64,000 bases of DNA from Spisula solida (GCA_947247005.1 OX365948.1:39188601-39252600); one strand, 5' to 3'. Shown: positions 38,254 to 50,414, counted from the first letter of the stretch. Notes: generated by a model not told the origin, from the sequence alone. Numbers and translations: made by a program.

Positions 38254-39651
38254 TGGCTTTAAGAGTGCTGACTGTCTGGTAATTTGACCCGGATGTGGAC
38301 TTTATTCACCCTACTGTTGACTCATCATTTTTCGAGGGAGTTGGATTTTCGTTAACTTCGTTGTTAAACTCGACCACGAAATCTAATCCCCACGATTAAT
38401 CTACCTCACAAATACAGAACATGGGTTTACCCTTTAATGTTTTGTAATCCACGAATTTATGATACACGAAAATACATTTTTAAAAAAATTCACGAAAATA
38501 AATACCCACAAAAGTATGTGATTTTACAGTAATCTTAAGTTAACAATGGAATCGTTTGATGTTGAGACACGGACAATCTATAAAGACTTATGAAAATTCA
38601 ATATTCGACCGCTTTGCAAAAGAGCCAGACATTATTAGCAAAATTGAGAATATTTATGAAACCAATTTACCATTTCATTTAAGAATGTATGTTGTTTAGA
38701 ACAATACAATAAGTTAATATCACATAATGAAAACAGACTGCCGTATCTAATACTTGCTTAATTCAAACAGAAGACGTGTATTGAGTAAGTATACTAGTAT
38801 TTATTTAGTGTGTTTTAGCAGTAAGCGTATTGTTTTAACGTGTTCTGATTAAATAACAAAAGGATGTTTCTATTTATAACTTACTGCACATTGTATACAT
38901 TGAATGCAAGGCAAATGCTATTATATCAATATGTACCACTGGTACAGAGCGATGTCAAAGCGTAAGACGAGTCTTTACGATATCATGGTATAGTTTCTTT
39001 GTGAAAAATGCAATGACCTCTTTACACAGCTGAATGCACGCTTTTGAGTGTGACTACGTAACATCGTATTATGCTTCGTTCTACTCATTTGACAGGTAAG
39101 TGTTTGTTCTAAATGATAATGCCAAAAAAATTAATTAAACGCTTGTAGTTAGTTTATATTTATACCTTAACTTGCGCCGTTTTGAGACAAATGAAAGAAA
39201 ATAATATTTTTTTGTTTAATATATTGCAATATATATATAACAAAAGGATAAATTTTACAAGACAATGTTCTTTATAAAATATTTTGGCTAAAATACTTGT
39301 ATTGATCTATGTGCATACCTCACAGACCGTAAAATGTGAAATTGCTGTTTTTGAGCGAATGTCGTGCACTCTTTACGACATCAAATATTTTGTAATGGTC
39401 TCTTTACGAATGTGTTATAGATAATTCACGAAGACATCAAGATGGAAATCTCCTATGAAGATAGCGAGTCAGTCGATATGAGTGTATTAGACGTCAGCAC
39501 GTTTATGGACGTGGAGACAACATAGAATACCGGCTAGCACTTCTGTGAAGGGCCATTCATCTGTAAGTTATTTCCTTTGATGTATGACCCACCAACAGTT
39601 AGTCTGTGATATTACGGCTACCTAGTAAAATAATTCTGACAACAGGCTAAC

Positions 39652-39722
39652 CTAGTAGGTCGTTTCATGGGATCGAACCACTATTTAAGAGGCCAACTCT
39701 CAAACCATTCGACAATCAAGGC
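39652..39722 (-). mobile_element. tRNA-like sequence (SINE head)
   Basis: The minus strand has a B box (ggttcgatccc) and an A-box-like tgtcgaatggtttgagag at tRNA spacing. The stems pair poorly, so it is more likely a SINE remnant than a tRNA gene. Confidence 0.4.
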
Positions 39723-39917
39723 TGTGTTATGGTCAACTGTTGCAAAATTGGTTTTAAATGTACGCAGATTGAAGATTGTTCTGTCATTTTAAGATGTTTC
39801 GGGGGGAAATTCGGTCGTTAGATCAAAGGTACGCATACCACCTTAATGTTGTTAAATTTAGATAATAAGCATTGTTACTTATACAACAGTAGTACTTCAT
39901 CTTTTAACATATTGCAG

Positions 39918-40145
39918 AGAACTTCGTATGACGCAGTCACCCAGGAAACAGTTGATCATCTAGTTGTTAACCATTCAGACCAATTAGACTGTTGTACTAT
40001 TGTCAACAGACGAGTTCGAGCCTACTTGGAACAGCAATGCCATCCAAACAACGAACTTTACAGTTATACCTGCCGCTATCCTAGGAAAAAATGGAAAATT
40101 GGATTGGAAGAACTAGAATCTACGTCTTTCGCTTGTATTATTTAG
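39918..40145 (+). CDS. Candidate terminal coding exon, unknown function
   Basis: A good acceptor (acatattgcag) is followed in phase 0 by a 75-codon open frame to TAG. The peptide is hydrophilic with four cysteines (DCCTIVNRR, QQCHPNNEL, YTCRYPRKKW), and its composition looks protein-like. No family is recognised. I found no upstream exon that joins in frame: the nearby good donor after 39561 leads back into stop codons. It lies inside the 38937-40297 inverted repeat, so it may be cargo of an element. It may also be chance. Confidence 0.25.
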   Translation, partial: RTSYDAVTQETVDHLVVNHSDQLDCCTIVNRRVRAYLEQQCHPNNELYSYTCRYPRKKWKIGLEELESTSFACII

Positions 40146-40331
40146 ACAGCAACATGTCTGATACGTTGTTAACTAATAGCTGTTAAACCTCTTCTACCCT
40201 CCCCAGGTAGGAAGAAACCTTGTCATTCGTCTTAAAGAGTTCATAGCATGATATCGTAAAGACTCGTCATACGCTTTGACATCGCTCCGTACCAGTGTGT
40301 ACACACGCGGTCTGTTACTTTTTGTCTGATC

Positions 40332-40587
40332 TATAGTCCAGAGAATTTGACATGATCCTCGACCTTCTATTAGCATATTAATTTAACAGCTAATATATTG
40401 GCTATATTTTTCAAACCCGGATGTATGTTTTCATAAGTTGCGAGTATCCGACGAAGACGCTCGATATGTAATACAAACAGAAATCTAATGACCCGACGAT
40501 TTGCTTGCGGAAAGTTCTATATACAACACAAGAATCTAACATATTCATGAATAAAGTGCAGGATCATGTCGAACTCTCCGAGCTATA
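40332..40587. mobile_element. ~260-bp TA-flanked MITE, copy 2
   Basis: The left end is tatagtccagagaatttgac. The right end, reversed, is tatagctcggagagttcgac, both running into atgatcct. It is the reverse complement of the 37282-37544 copy, sharing atgttttcataag and 'gacgaagacgctcga'. Confidence 0.7.
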
Positions 40588-40944
40588 TTATCTTATGGCA
40601 TGTATAATATATTTATCAAATTGATATCGTTGCTAAACTCTTCCGTGAGCCACGGTTTTGTCATAAAACTTATAATTACATTTAATTATCATTCTAGTTA
40701 CGAACTTATTCGATAACTAGTATTCAATCATCGTATTCTACATGAAAATTTCTTAAAATATTTATCAAATTGATATTGATGTTAAACTCTTCTGTGATTC
40801 ATAACCATTGCTATGTTTCAACAAATAATATTCATGGGTCATTTCTGACCAACTCGTAATGTTTATTATTATGTATATTGAAATGAAGTTAGCTTCTTCT
40901 ACATGTACGATAATGGTCTTTATGGTTTAACCCTACATTATAAA

Positions 40945-41125
40945 GTGGCACGGCGGTCGAGTGGGTCACGCTCTCGAATACGGATCAAGGGATCCCTGGT
41001 TCGATTCTTTGCTGGTGAACTTGGTCGTTTCTGTAACGTTTTTCAGAGTTTCCCACCTGGTTTGTAACCAACAGGTAGCCTTGTATGTATCAGTGGCATA
41101 CAACGGGCACATTAAATAACACAGG
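40945..41125 (+). mobile_element. tRNA-derived SINE, short copy
   Basis: The head has an A-box-like gcggtcgagtgggtcacgc and a B-box-like ctggttcgattc, followed by a body with 'gtttcccacctggtttgtaa' and cacattaaataacacagg. Its stems do not pair well enough for a tRNA. Confidence 0.6.
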
Positions 41126-42275
41126 GCTTGAGGTAATTTTTCTAAACTAGTATGAATATTTAGAAAGTGTTTAATTCTCATCAATAAGTATAACAAATTT
41201 AGTGTATGATCACACAGGATTTTTTGAGGTTCAAATTCCAACAGTTTTTCCGTTGAATGAAATATTGGAGTTCTCTGAATTTCCTACGGTATTAATAATT
41301 TGGTTTGACGGCGAGTTGATCATTGCTTTTATCATGTTAGCATTTGCAATCATAGAATTTTTCTCTTACCAGTTTTGCATGGATCCCAGATCTATTGAAA
41401 AATACCTTTTTGGCGGGTCGAAGTTTCAGACAACGCATTTTTCGTTAAAAATCACACACATTTTCCGTGATTTCTCCCTCAATAAATTACCGTTTTGCTT
41501 AGAATTTTGTGTAGTGATACCTCTTTCAAAATTGATTAAATGTGCATACTTTGTTTTGTTCGGATCCTGCAAAATGAATATAAATACAAGCAATACTTAC
41601 TTCCGCTAGAAATTAACTCGGCATTCGCTGCCAGCTGACTACGAAGTACCAACCGACTACGTAGTATCGGATTGAACGGTGTGTAGAATATTTTCCCAAC
41701 ATACATACCTGTTGCGATCGATCAGTTAAATATGACTGAAACAAGGTAATTGTATTAGCATCAATGTTATTTATGTTGGCAACTGTCACACTTACTTAGC
41801 TTCATAGTGAAATTACAATACATGTATTCATTTGTAATAACTGCAATACAATCATATGTAGCATGCACCACAGGGGAAGTAACTGCTTTTACCTAATAAA
41901 TTATGTTCCAGAAATTCGTCATAGTTATAGGTCGTTTTATGACACCAGAAAACGGGCTTTTAAAGGCATAATTTGATTGAAAGCGTCTTTTTGACCATCC
42001 AATCGAGAACGATCATGCCTGAGTAGTTCGGTGCGTGCGTAAATGGGACTAAAACTCGCCGTGATCCACGCGTAATTTGGAATTTAAATTTTGGAATTCG
42101 TCAAAAAGCACGTTTAAGCGAGCGCACCAGTACAAACAAGGTATGAAAATACGTATTTATTGTTGTTTTATTTATATCACTTACGTTTTTTTTGGTTAAA
42201 AGAATGGTATTTCTTCGAAAATTCGCTTCAAACGAAAGCTTGTCAAATCGCAAGTAAACCGGAATTTATAAATTC

Positions 42276-42287
42276 AAGATGGCGGCG
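42276..42287 (+). promoter_or_regulatory. YY1-type motif at a probable promoter
   Basis: CAAGATGGCGGC matches the YY1 core (AAnATGGCGGC), which in metazoan promoters typically sits just downstream of the start site. A 7-codon upstream frame starts at 42279. A donor (ctg/gtaagg) at 42353 would splice to the acceptor before 42526, giving a short 5' UTR exon for the gene at 42531. Inference from motifs. Confidence 0.5.
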
Positions 42288-42530
42288 CCCATGAAAAAAT
42301 GAACTTTCGATTTTGATCTATGTTGGTAGATATAGTTTTAATCTATATACTGGTAAGGCATGTGTATGTATAAGCTTGTAATTAGTATCTGTTTTGTTTT
42401 AGAGATATTTACATCAATGTTTGTCTCGGATTGACAAGATCGTTTCTTTTTACTTTCACATACGATATGTGTTCTCTAGATAAGTTGGTATTTTTTCACC
42501 TATGTTGTTTGTTGTTGTATTTCAGTATAT

Positions 42531-43429
42531 ATGTCTAGTCCAAGGAGCATTTCTGGTGACGAAACCCAACCGCCAGAAGTTGACTTTGTCGATCAAAACA
42601 GAGAAATTTTCTCAGATGAGTCTGAATTTGAACTAACATTGAGTGATGCTGACACAGGAATCTCACCTGAGCTTTGTACAAGTCCACAACTTACTTTCTC
42701 GGACATTAAAGCCAACTATGATGCTCTGGATAAGGTATACATTGGAAACATTTGTTGTAACTTGTATGGTTAATCATTTTGTTCTGTTGTTTGTACGCAA
42801 TTTTCATCACCACATTTGCCAATCACCTTATTCTTCAAAGGTAGTGACAGTTGGGTCATACATAATCTTAATGTGATATGCTAGCTCTATCCGAATACAC
42901 TGATATAGTCCTTCATTTTTTAACCTATCCGGTGTATAGTTGCATTACACATGCGAAACTATGCAGTTCCTCCACAGCAAAAGTAGGTTGCCATAAAGAA
43001 AGCACACTCACATAAACCAAAATAGCAACTTAATCAATTGGTTTCTTATTGGAAATAATAATGACAAACAATTCAACGTATTTGTTTAATTTCCAGTGTC
43101 TGCAAAATGTCAGTCCTGATGCGTTTCTATTTGTACTGACATATAACCATTTAATTAAGTAGAACATGATGTCATTTTACTGTTTTGAACTGATAAGTCC
43201 ACATCTTTTCAGGGCCTCACTTTGGTATAATATTCTATTTCAGAAAGATCTTGAAGAATTATCAAATTATGAATGCTTCTCTCAGGAGTGGTTGGAGAAA
43301 GTTGGGTACAACGTAAAAGATTTTGAAAGTGGCAAATCCACCTCTGCCTCTAGCAAGATAATTTGTTTTAAAATGTTTGTTATAATGTTCCCCTTTATTA
43401 AAACAGCAGACCCCATTCCTATTATTTAA
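42531..43429 (+). CDS. Hypothetical acidic protein, two coding exons
   Basis: Exon 42531-42734 (68 codons; acceptor at 42525, donor gtatac) joins in phase 0 to 43244-43429 (61 codons plus stop), giving 129 residues. The N-terminal half is acidic and Ser/Thr/Asp-rich (FSDESEFELTLSDADTG). The second exon begins KDLEELSNYECFSQEWLEKV and ends hydrophobic. AATAAA follows the stop by 26 nt. No family is recognised; a disordered regulatory or adaptor-like region is possible. The second exon could instead use an undetected donor and continue into the transposase-like region downstream, but I see no good donor. The start was chosen as the first ATG after the acceptor. Confidence 0.5.
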
Positions 43430-43454
43430 TGCTCAGCACCATACAGGATGCTGA

Positions 43455-43460
43455 AATAAA
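43455..43460 (+). terminator. Polyadenylation signal of the 42.5-kb gene
   Basis: AATAAA 26 nt after the proposed stop codon supports the second exon as terminal. Confidence 0.45.
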
Positions 43461-43561
43461 ATACGGTCTAAATGTAGAAAAAAACATTTTTTAATCAAGC
43501 TATTGTCGTGACGGGGTTATCAGCGTCGGCGTGAGCATTGGTCAAGTTAATTGTCAGAGTC

Positions 43562-43990
43562 ATTTTCTAAAAGACTATCAACGGTATCCACTTGAAACTC
43601 AACATAGTTATTTACCATTACAAGGGGAGTCAATTCTGACAAGACTGGTAACCCTGTAACCTATATTTATATATATCTCCCTTCCCTTGTTTCGACTTCT
43701 TAGTACATATAATACGTGGCAAATTTTACACATAACTGAATGTTCTCAAAGCTTTTAATACCCTTTTGGAATGTGATGACTTATACAGACAGGAGGAAAC
43801 AAATTTTACACAAAAATGTCAATTTTTCAAAGACTATCAAAGGTATCCACTTGAAACTTAACAAAGTGGTTCATCATCACCAGGGGAAGTCCATTCTAAC
43901 AATGCTGTGACTTATATTTATGAATTGTCTTCCCTGGTTAAGCTTAGAACTTCGTTCACAGATAAGCAAGAATACTATCAATAAGAAGAA
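43562..43990 (+). repeat. Two direct copies of a ~160-bp repeat unit
   Basis: 'aaagactatcaacggtatcc' with cacttgaaactcaacatag at 43570 recurs at 43838. Both are followed by a caccaggggaagt-type segment and a 'cttccct' run, with a period of about 270 bp. Non-coding. Confidence 0.65.
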
Positions 43991-44531
43991 AGTCGAGCGT
44001 CTAGCGGTCGTAGGCTGTGCTCTTATTATTGATTTTATTCAAAGAAAATTCTACAATTTCCTGTGACTTCCTGCAAAATGACAATAATATGCTAAGGCTA
44101 GTGGTAAAAACTAGTGAGCGTGTTTAGCTGACTTACGAGGGTAAACTCGATTAACTAGAGTTGCAGCAAAACGAGTCGAGTTTCTACCCTCAAGTGTACT
44201 CGAGTGTACTAGAGTTCAACCCCGCTGCGAGGCTCGGTTGCTGTAGTTCCAATCGGGACACCTCGGACCATTTCTTACGAATCACATGTTTGTTTACTCT
44301 TTTCATTTTACTAAAGAGCTCCAAGAGTTAGTTTATTTTTAGATTCTTACTATACGTCACTAGAGTTAACTCTAGTAGGACAGCTGAAATCGATCAGTGT
44401 CAGTCGGGTTACTAAAATCTCCCTATTAATTATGTTTGGCCTTATATATGATTAAGTATAGTAAACTTTTTTTCAAATGTGTAAAATATGAAATAAATTA
44501 ACTAATTATAAATAAAGGATGATTTTGTGAA

Positions 44532-44724
44532 CACAGTAGAGCCTCAATAATAAGACCACCATTATTTGACCTATAAAACAGTATATTTACTTACCGGGTA
44601 TTTGGCTTGTTATAATGAGATCAAATTTAGAAAGAAACTGGATACGTTCTAGTTAGTTTTTTGTTAGTTAGAAGGTCATTTTATTGAGGTGGTCTGTAAG
44701 CATTGGTTTACTGCATTAGGCATA
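44532..44724. mobile_element. Degenerate MITE related to the 60.5-kb copy
   Basis: acagtagagcctcaataata and agaccacc at the left, and an inverted 'attgaggtggtct' near the right. The left terminus resembles the TACAGTAAAACCTC end of the element at 60492. The right end is diverged. Confidence 0.4.
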
Positions 44725-44767
44725 GGACTGAATATCTTTGTTTATTACTTTTAATCATTTTATTTAG

Positions 44768-47700
44768 AAAAGAAATCTAGAGGTAAGTACAGTGAGTGTA
44801 GACACCCAGACATTAAGTACAAGGGACATACTGTCAACAAAATTATATCCAGCATAGATACTATCATAAAATGGAAGGTGAACAACTGATTTGTAAAATT
44901 AAAAATACGCGTAATTTAACATTTAATTTAGATTGTCACATTCTTCCCAAATTGAAAAATGGCAATATTTTAGAGTTGTGTAAATCAATTGAAAAAACGG
45001 ATGTAAGATTATTGGCTACTGCTAAGTTGCTAAAATGTAGAGAGTCAGCGAGAAATGCGAAAAAGTTATCAACTTTGAAAACGGACGTTGCATGCTTACG
45101 TGGAAACAAAAAACAGGAACTACTCTGTAAACCATATTTATATACTGATACTGTGGGGCCAAAATTATAAACTGGTTCTAAACAAATATTGGAATCTGAA
45201 AAATGGAAACCAACAACTGAAGAAGCTGATACAAACACGTTGCAAAGTGCAATAAAATGATGTAAATATAATTTGGAGGATAGTGTGAAAAAAGGAAGTC
45301 AGTAGCAGTTCTAACCAACCTTATGCCGCTACTTTCGACTTTTTTTAGTAAACGATTTTGTGTTTGTCTAAGCATTAGCACCCAAATCACATTCTAGCAT
45401 GCTATCTTCAAATCTTATCATAACGTATCCGATAATTCAGCCAAATTTACAAGGATATGTAAGCCACAATAGAAATTATTCATTTGAGATATTGATTCTT
45501 GTTCTGCACATGATAAAATATCCCAGTTTAAATATATGGAATATCTCCTCTACAGTATACAATTCCTGTAGACCAACAAGCAACTGATGGAATTATCTTG
45601 ACATGTCAGACTGTTAGACTTTGCAATTGGTGTACCAATACAGTCCAAATTGCCAAAAAAAAACTTTAGGGAAGAACGTATGTCATGTCTACAGAGTGAC
45701 AATACTGAGTATACAATTGGCCGCTCTAAGAATTGCAAATCTCTCCTCCCGTTCCTTTGCAAGACAAAGACATGTAAGACATGCTTGGACTCTTTTAACC
45801 AATACCAGATACGTTCGGATAAACTGCTCTCCAAAACATGTGAATAACCTCAACCGAAAAGGCCACTAAGTGACATCACTGAAAGCCAAAATGGGTGTTC
45901 TAATACTTCTATGCCACTGACCACACCAGATCAGTTAAACAATAATTTGCCATTGACATCAGAGTGTCATGCTGATATGGACAGAATATTGCACGACATT
46001 TTGAAGAATGGAAGTGCAGGTGAATTCAAATTGTTACTTGAATCACAAATTCGCAACAACAGCAAGTCGCTGTATGTACACAAAAGACGTCGGGACCCTA
46101 AAGCGATAAGCATTTGCCTAAGTATTAATTCACCAAAAGCTTATCAAACTTTAAAGGATTCACAAATGTTAACATTACCACCAACACAGACGCTTCAATA
46201 CTACAATAATGTTGTTAAACAAACGCCAGGATTCATTTCAGACAACTTAGTATGGGTGAAAAGCCTAGCAGAGTCATTAAAATTACCTGACTTTGGGTTA
46301 CATGGTGGTTTATTGATTGATGAAATGACTATTCAGGATGATTTGGTAATAACAAAAAAGGAGACAGCTGCAACATTATTGGTATGGTTGATATGGACCA
46401 ACAAACAGCAACATCAAAGTATTAACTAGTGACAAGAAGACAGTTAAAATGGCAACTCATGCTTTACAGTACGTGTTTCATGGATTCACTGGATTTAGGT
46501 ATGTACAGTGATCATCTACTAACCTCCATGAACAGTTTGAAGTTTCAGGACCGAATAGTTCTCGAGTTATTGAACAGAAACCATTTGTTAAATTTGTTTA
46601 TATTAAAGGTCAGTGACATTGACCTCAAAATCAATAAGGGTCTTCATAGCGAGCAAAACAATATACCCCTTAATGGAGGGATCATAAAAAGAGGTAACTA
46701 TTGCGTCATTGGTTCAATTTCCAGCCTTCTGTGAGAGCACAAGCTTGATCTTTGATTTTACAAAGTGCTTAGTTTTTGCACATGCCTACCATATTGTTTG
46801 AAAATCATTCGAGATTCAGTAGAAACATTATGAGAAAGTTTCATACAATTTGATAATCAAAACAATCTTTTTTAATAACTTCTAAATTTGTGAATTGTCC
46901 AGTTTTAAAAATGGGCACATGCAGTTTCATTTTTTTCTATTAAAATCACTGAGTATTTACAAGCATTGTCTAAGCTTTTTTAAAGTATTGTTTTAAGTCC
47001 CTCGGTCATCAGTCATATACGGATATGGTTCAAACTTCTCACACCAAAATTCAAGGGCTATTCAAGCACTGATCAAGAAAGAATATTCATTTTCAAGGCG
47101 TCTTTTCAAACATTCACCATGGTTAAATTGATGAAAATGCAATTATTCACTGCCACTTTATCCTCTTTTCTAGTCATACCCGAAAGTGGTCAATTCATCA
47201 AATAACAGTGTCATTCGCACTAATACATTAATGCTCTTCAATTTTTGAGAAAAGAGCGTTTTTCTATATCTTTTTTACGCAGATATTAAATGTGCCATCT
47301 TGACAACATAAATAAGCTTTTATGAATATTCAAGGCTGTTTGTCTGAATTCAAGGATGTTCAGTTAAATTCAAGTACCATTTTGGCATTTTTTCAAGGTT
47401 GCCCTCAATGCAAGCACTTTTAAATGTGGAAACCTTATTCAAGGACATTTCAAGGCCTGTTTACATGAACCTTGACGGACTACCAAGTCACATTATTTGA
47501 TATCATGGCACTGGACAAACCAGCAGTAACCTTGAACTAACTATGGGAGTAGTAGAATCTAGTACCATTGTTAAATGACTTTTGCTGCATGGATCAAACC
47601 CGAGATCTCTCAAACTAGAAGCAGAAACCATGCCACTAGGTCATTGGGGCAGATTACAAAGCTTTAACAAATACATGTAGAAGTTTGACGTATTTTTAAA

Positions 47701-48265
47701 ATATAATGTTTATGGAATAACGAAATATTCAGATGGATGTTGTTAAGTGATTTCTTATCACAAATATTCTTTCTGATTTAAAGATTGCCTGTTGTATACT
47801 TTGGATCATGAACAGCAACAGTCCATGAAGTGTATACAACTTTCTGGGAATATGTGGACAAACTTGACGACTTTGGATTTGTTATTGACTATGTTATGGT
47901 AGATGGTGCATTCACAAATAGGTCATTTACAAAAATGCTGATGAACAAACATAAAGATCAAAAGTACAGATTTCGGGATGTTTTTTTCTCCACAAACACT
48001 TAATTTGTGCTATTCAAGATGTAATGCATATCTTGAAAAAGATACGAAACTCGTACAGTCTAGTTCAGATAACAAGTCTAATACTGGCAGGTTTCTCATT
48101 TTGGGTGGAATTCTTATTACATGGGAGCATTGGCTAGAATGCTTCGACTTTAACTTCCAAAATGGATTTTCTCTTCATAGAAACTTAACACAAGAACACT
48201 TAATACTAACCCCAGCATCAACAAGAGCCATGATCACATGGCCATCCCCGCCGTATATGATTGCC
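44768..48265 (+). pseudogene. P-element/THAP9-like transposase, decayed
   Basis: Homology to P-element-type transposases is read from motifs. 45650-46370 encodes about 240 residues in one frame, with one in-frame TAA near 45845; it holds NSPKAYQTL, TPGFISDNL and the P-type hallmark GGLLIDEMTIQDDLVI. A frameshift near 46355 (GDSCNIIGMVDMDQQ) and another near 46430 lead to MATHALQYVFHGFTGFRY, then a stop. After about 1.1 kb of non-coding sequence the frame resumes at 47824-47990 (YVMVDGAFTNRSFTKML). It shifts again through QDVMHILKKIRNS, then runs NKSNTGRFLILGG, WEHWLECFDFNF and LTQEHLILTPAS to 48220. 44768-45170 (VSVDTQTL and a Lys/Leu-rich coiled-coil-like stretch) is probably its N-terminal linker. 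At least three frameshifts plus stops mean it is inactive. No THAP domain was found directly upstream, and no TIRs were recognised. Confidence 0.8.
47570..47645 (-). mobile_element. tRNA-like SINE head
   Basis: The minus strand shows an A-box-like atgacctagtggcatggttt and a B-box-like cgggtttgatcc at suitable spacing. It lies in the non-coding gap of the transposase pseudogene. Confidence 0.35.
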
Positions 48266-48859
48266 ACTTATGGGTGTTAAATAGAAACAGGACTAGATAT
48301 AAAAAGAAGGAAAGATATGTTAGGGTAAATAAATAAAGAGTTCATTAATGAAATGGAACAAGGCAGAGTTCAATAGGGAAAATGTTTTGGTTGATCACCC
48401 CCATAATTGCTATTTGTCGAAAACATGTGAGGACTATACTGACAAAAATATCTATAAATCATCAAATTTAATTTGACTTTTAAAATGAAATAATTTCCCA
48501 TGTGCCTAATAGTTATATTAATAAAAACAGAAGCAATAACAAGCAGAAGATGCGAGTTTTTTTCATGCTACAAAATATATAATGTCCAAATTCCTAAATA
48601 AAACTCCAATCAATGGGCATATATCACTATCAATTACCAAAACATTTGCTTTATACTGTTATGCACATACTTAGACCGAATAAAATACAGGTTCATCTTC
48701 AAATTATCAAGATATAACATTTTGTATGACCCCACCCACCATATTTCATGCTTTAACGATGTATAAATTCCTATAATGTAAACAAAATATTTTTCACCAT
48801 ATAACGGTTTAAATGCATGATTTAAATACAAAATATTAGATAAACATTTTCAAAATTAA

Positions 48860-49125
48860 ACAAAGGGTGATAATTTCAAAACTGGGCCATATAAAGTTAA
48901 GGTTTTTGGTCACTGCACTTCTCCCAAGTGCTGTCTATTCACCTATCAAGTTTCAAGTTAATAACTCAAATAGTTTAAGAGTTATGCTCTGGACAAAAAA
49001 TATTTTAAAAATAAAGAAAGCGAGATAATTTCATTACTGGGCCATATAAAGTTATAGTTCTTGGTCACTGCACTTCTCCTAGTTGCCATCTATTCACATA
49101 CCAAGTTTCAAGTCAATACCTTAAA
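48860..49125 (+). repeat. Tandem pair of a ~155-bp repeat
   Basis: 'ctgggccatataaagtta', 'ttggtcactgcacttctcc' and 'tatcaagtttcaagt' appear twice in order. The unit style (response-like short phrases with 'caagtttcaagt') is typical of non-coding mollusc repeats. 48.3-48.85 kb shows nothing. Confidence 0.65.
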
Positions 49126-49490
49126 GGTCAAATACGATGAAATCAATTAAATCAATTCTTTTTATCTACTTCCATAGATATTTATCATAAAAAACACATT
49201 CTACAATTATAAACCTCGCAAGTTCGACAATTCCGATGATTTTAATCGATTTAATTTGCCGATCAATAAAGATCGCTTAAAACCTACCGGGTTCTCTCCC
49301 TTTGTTTGTGACGTCATCGATGCACAACTCGATTTTCGTCTGTACTACGGCCATTACCGCATTAGCCTTCTGTGAAGCGTGTTGTTATACATTTGTGACG
49401 TGAATCATTTTAATCTTTTATGTTTTTTGTTTATTTACATCTGTAAGTGTCGTGTTACTTAGGAATATCCGTGATATTGTTGTTAAATTC

Positions 49491-49830
49491 ATGCGGCCTA
49501 TGGGTGCAATTCCCGGTCGGGAAGACAGAAAGTGAGTTTTTTTCGATTTCTTACGGATAAACAGTTTGGGTAGAGAAAATTGGACGAGGCAACGGGAGTA
49601 AGGGAGGCCTTTTTGAGCCGAAACGCCACCACAGACTGTGTTCTCTACACTTCGAGGAAAGCGAGATTGAGCGTAGTACGTCTGTGAATTTCCTTACAAA
49701 AATTGGATTCAAATCGCAGAATTTACCATGATTGAAAGACAATGCCATGCCCACCATTTTCCTTCACAAGACAACTTAGCCAGCCAGGATGTCTGCAGCT
49801 AGCATCGAATCGAAACGTCGGAAAATCGAG
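49491..49830 (+). pseudogene. Decayed THAP zinc-finger exon
   Basis: THAP domains are C2CH zinc fingers ending in an AVPTIF box. Here VWVEKIGRGNG is followed by HHRLCSLHFEESEIE (the second Cys-x2-His half). Farther on, in another frame, comes LKDNAMPTIF, matching the AVPTIF box. The start MRPMGAIPGREDRK lacks the first zinc cysteines, a TGA follows it, and two frame changes are needed, so it is non-functional as read. A run MSAASIESKRRKIE ending at a donor (gtatgt) near 49832 may be the remains of the linker. It lies on the same strand as the P-like pseudogene, 1.2 kb downstream. It could be the N-terminal exon of a second such element. Confidence 0.65.
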
Positions 49831-50414
49831 GTATGTCTAGCCGGCCATTCTTTTTTCTTGCTCTGTTTTATTTTTATTGTGTTCCTTTTCCTATTGAAGT
49901 ACAGGGCTCTCTCAGTCTCTCTTTCTAGAGCTCTCTCTTGAGCATCAACATAGTTACAACCCCAATGCCTAGCACTTTGACATTATGTTATATATAGGCA
50001 TATAGAGTCAGTGTCAGTCAGTGCACTTCAGTGGTAGGCCCATTCCAGTGTGGGACATTAATTGGTGGCCCGATGGCCAATTTGTCATGATAAACTTGGT
50101 TGAAATTACAATTTAAATGGCCAAACGTGCCATCATGAATCTCAGGAAATAATAGTAAATTCTCCTGTTTGCAAATTAAATTGCCATTAGTTCCTTCATA
50201 AGTCTATTAGATAGTTTGTAAAAAGATAATACATGTAGTCGGTCAGGGAGGGCAGCACTCAACTTAACCAGTCCAGCGCAGTAAACGTACACGGCAGTGA
50301 GGCACCATGTCCAACAAACAACCGGACGAGAGAAAATCCTCATTCCAAGTCCCAGCATGAACTAGTTTCAACAATCAAAAGCCGAATTCGGAATGCCCAC
50401 ATAGAATGACCTAT

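Larger units (their letters stand above)
38937..40297. repeat. Inverted repeat pair (~55-bp arms) 1.36 kb apart
   Basis: The left arm, about 38937-38995, contains gagcgatgtcaaagcgta and 'gacgagtctttacgatatca'. The right arm, about 40240-40297, is its reverse complement with a few mismatches. It could be the ends of a DNA element or a remnant of an inverted duplication; no clean target duplication is visible. Confidence 0.6.
38270..42270. other. Intergenic region between divergent genes
   Basis: It lies between the lipase 5' end (minus) and the 42.5-kb gene (plus). It holds an inverted repeat, MITEs, two tRNA-like SINE heads and one candidate exon, each listed separately. 38.3-38.9 and 41.2-42.2 kb contain nothing else I can support. 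Confidence 0.5.

Noticed and set aside
41202..41609. 135-codon plus-strand frame with hydrophobic stretches
   Set aside because: Phe/Ile-rich composition expected of AT-rich non-coding DNA, no acceptor or promoter support, adjacent to a SINE; not convincing as a membrane protein.
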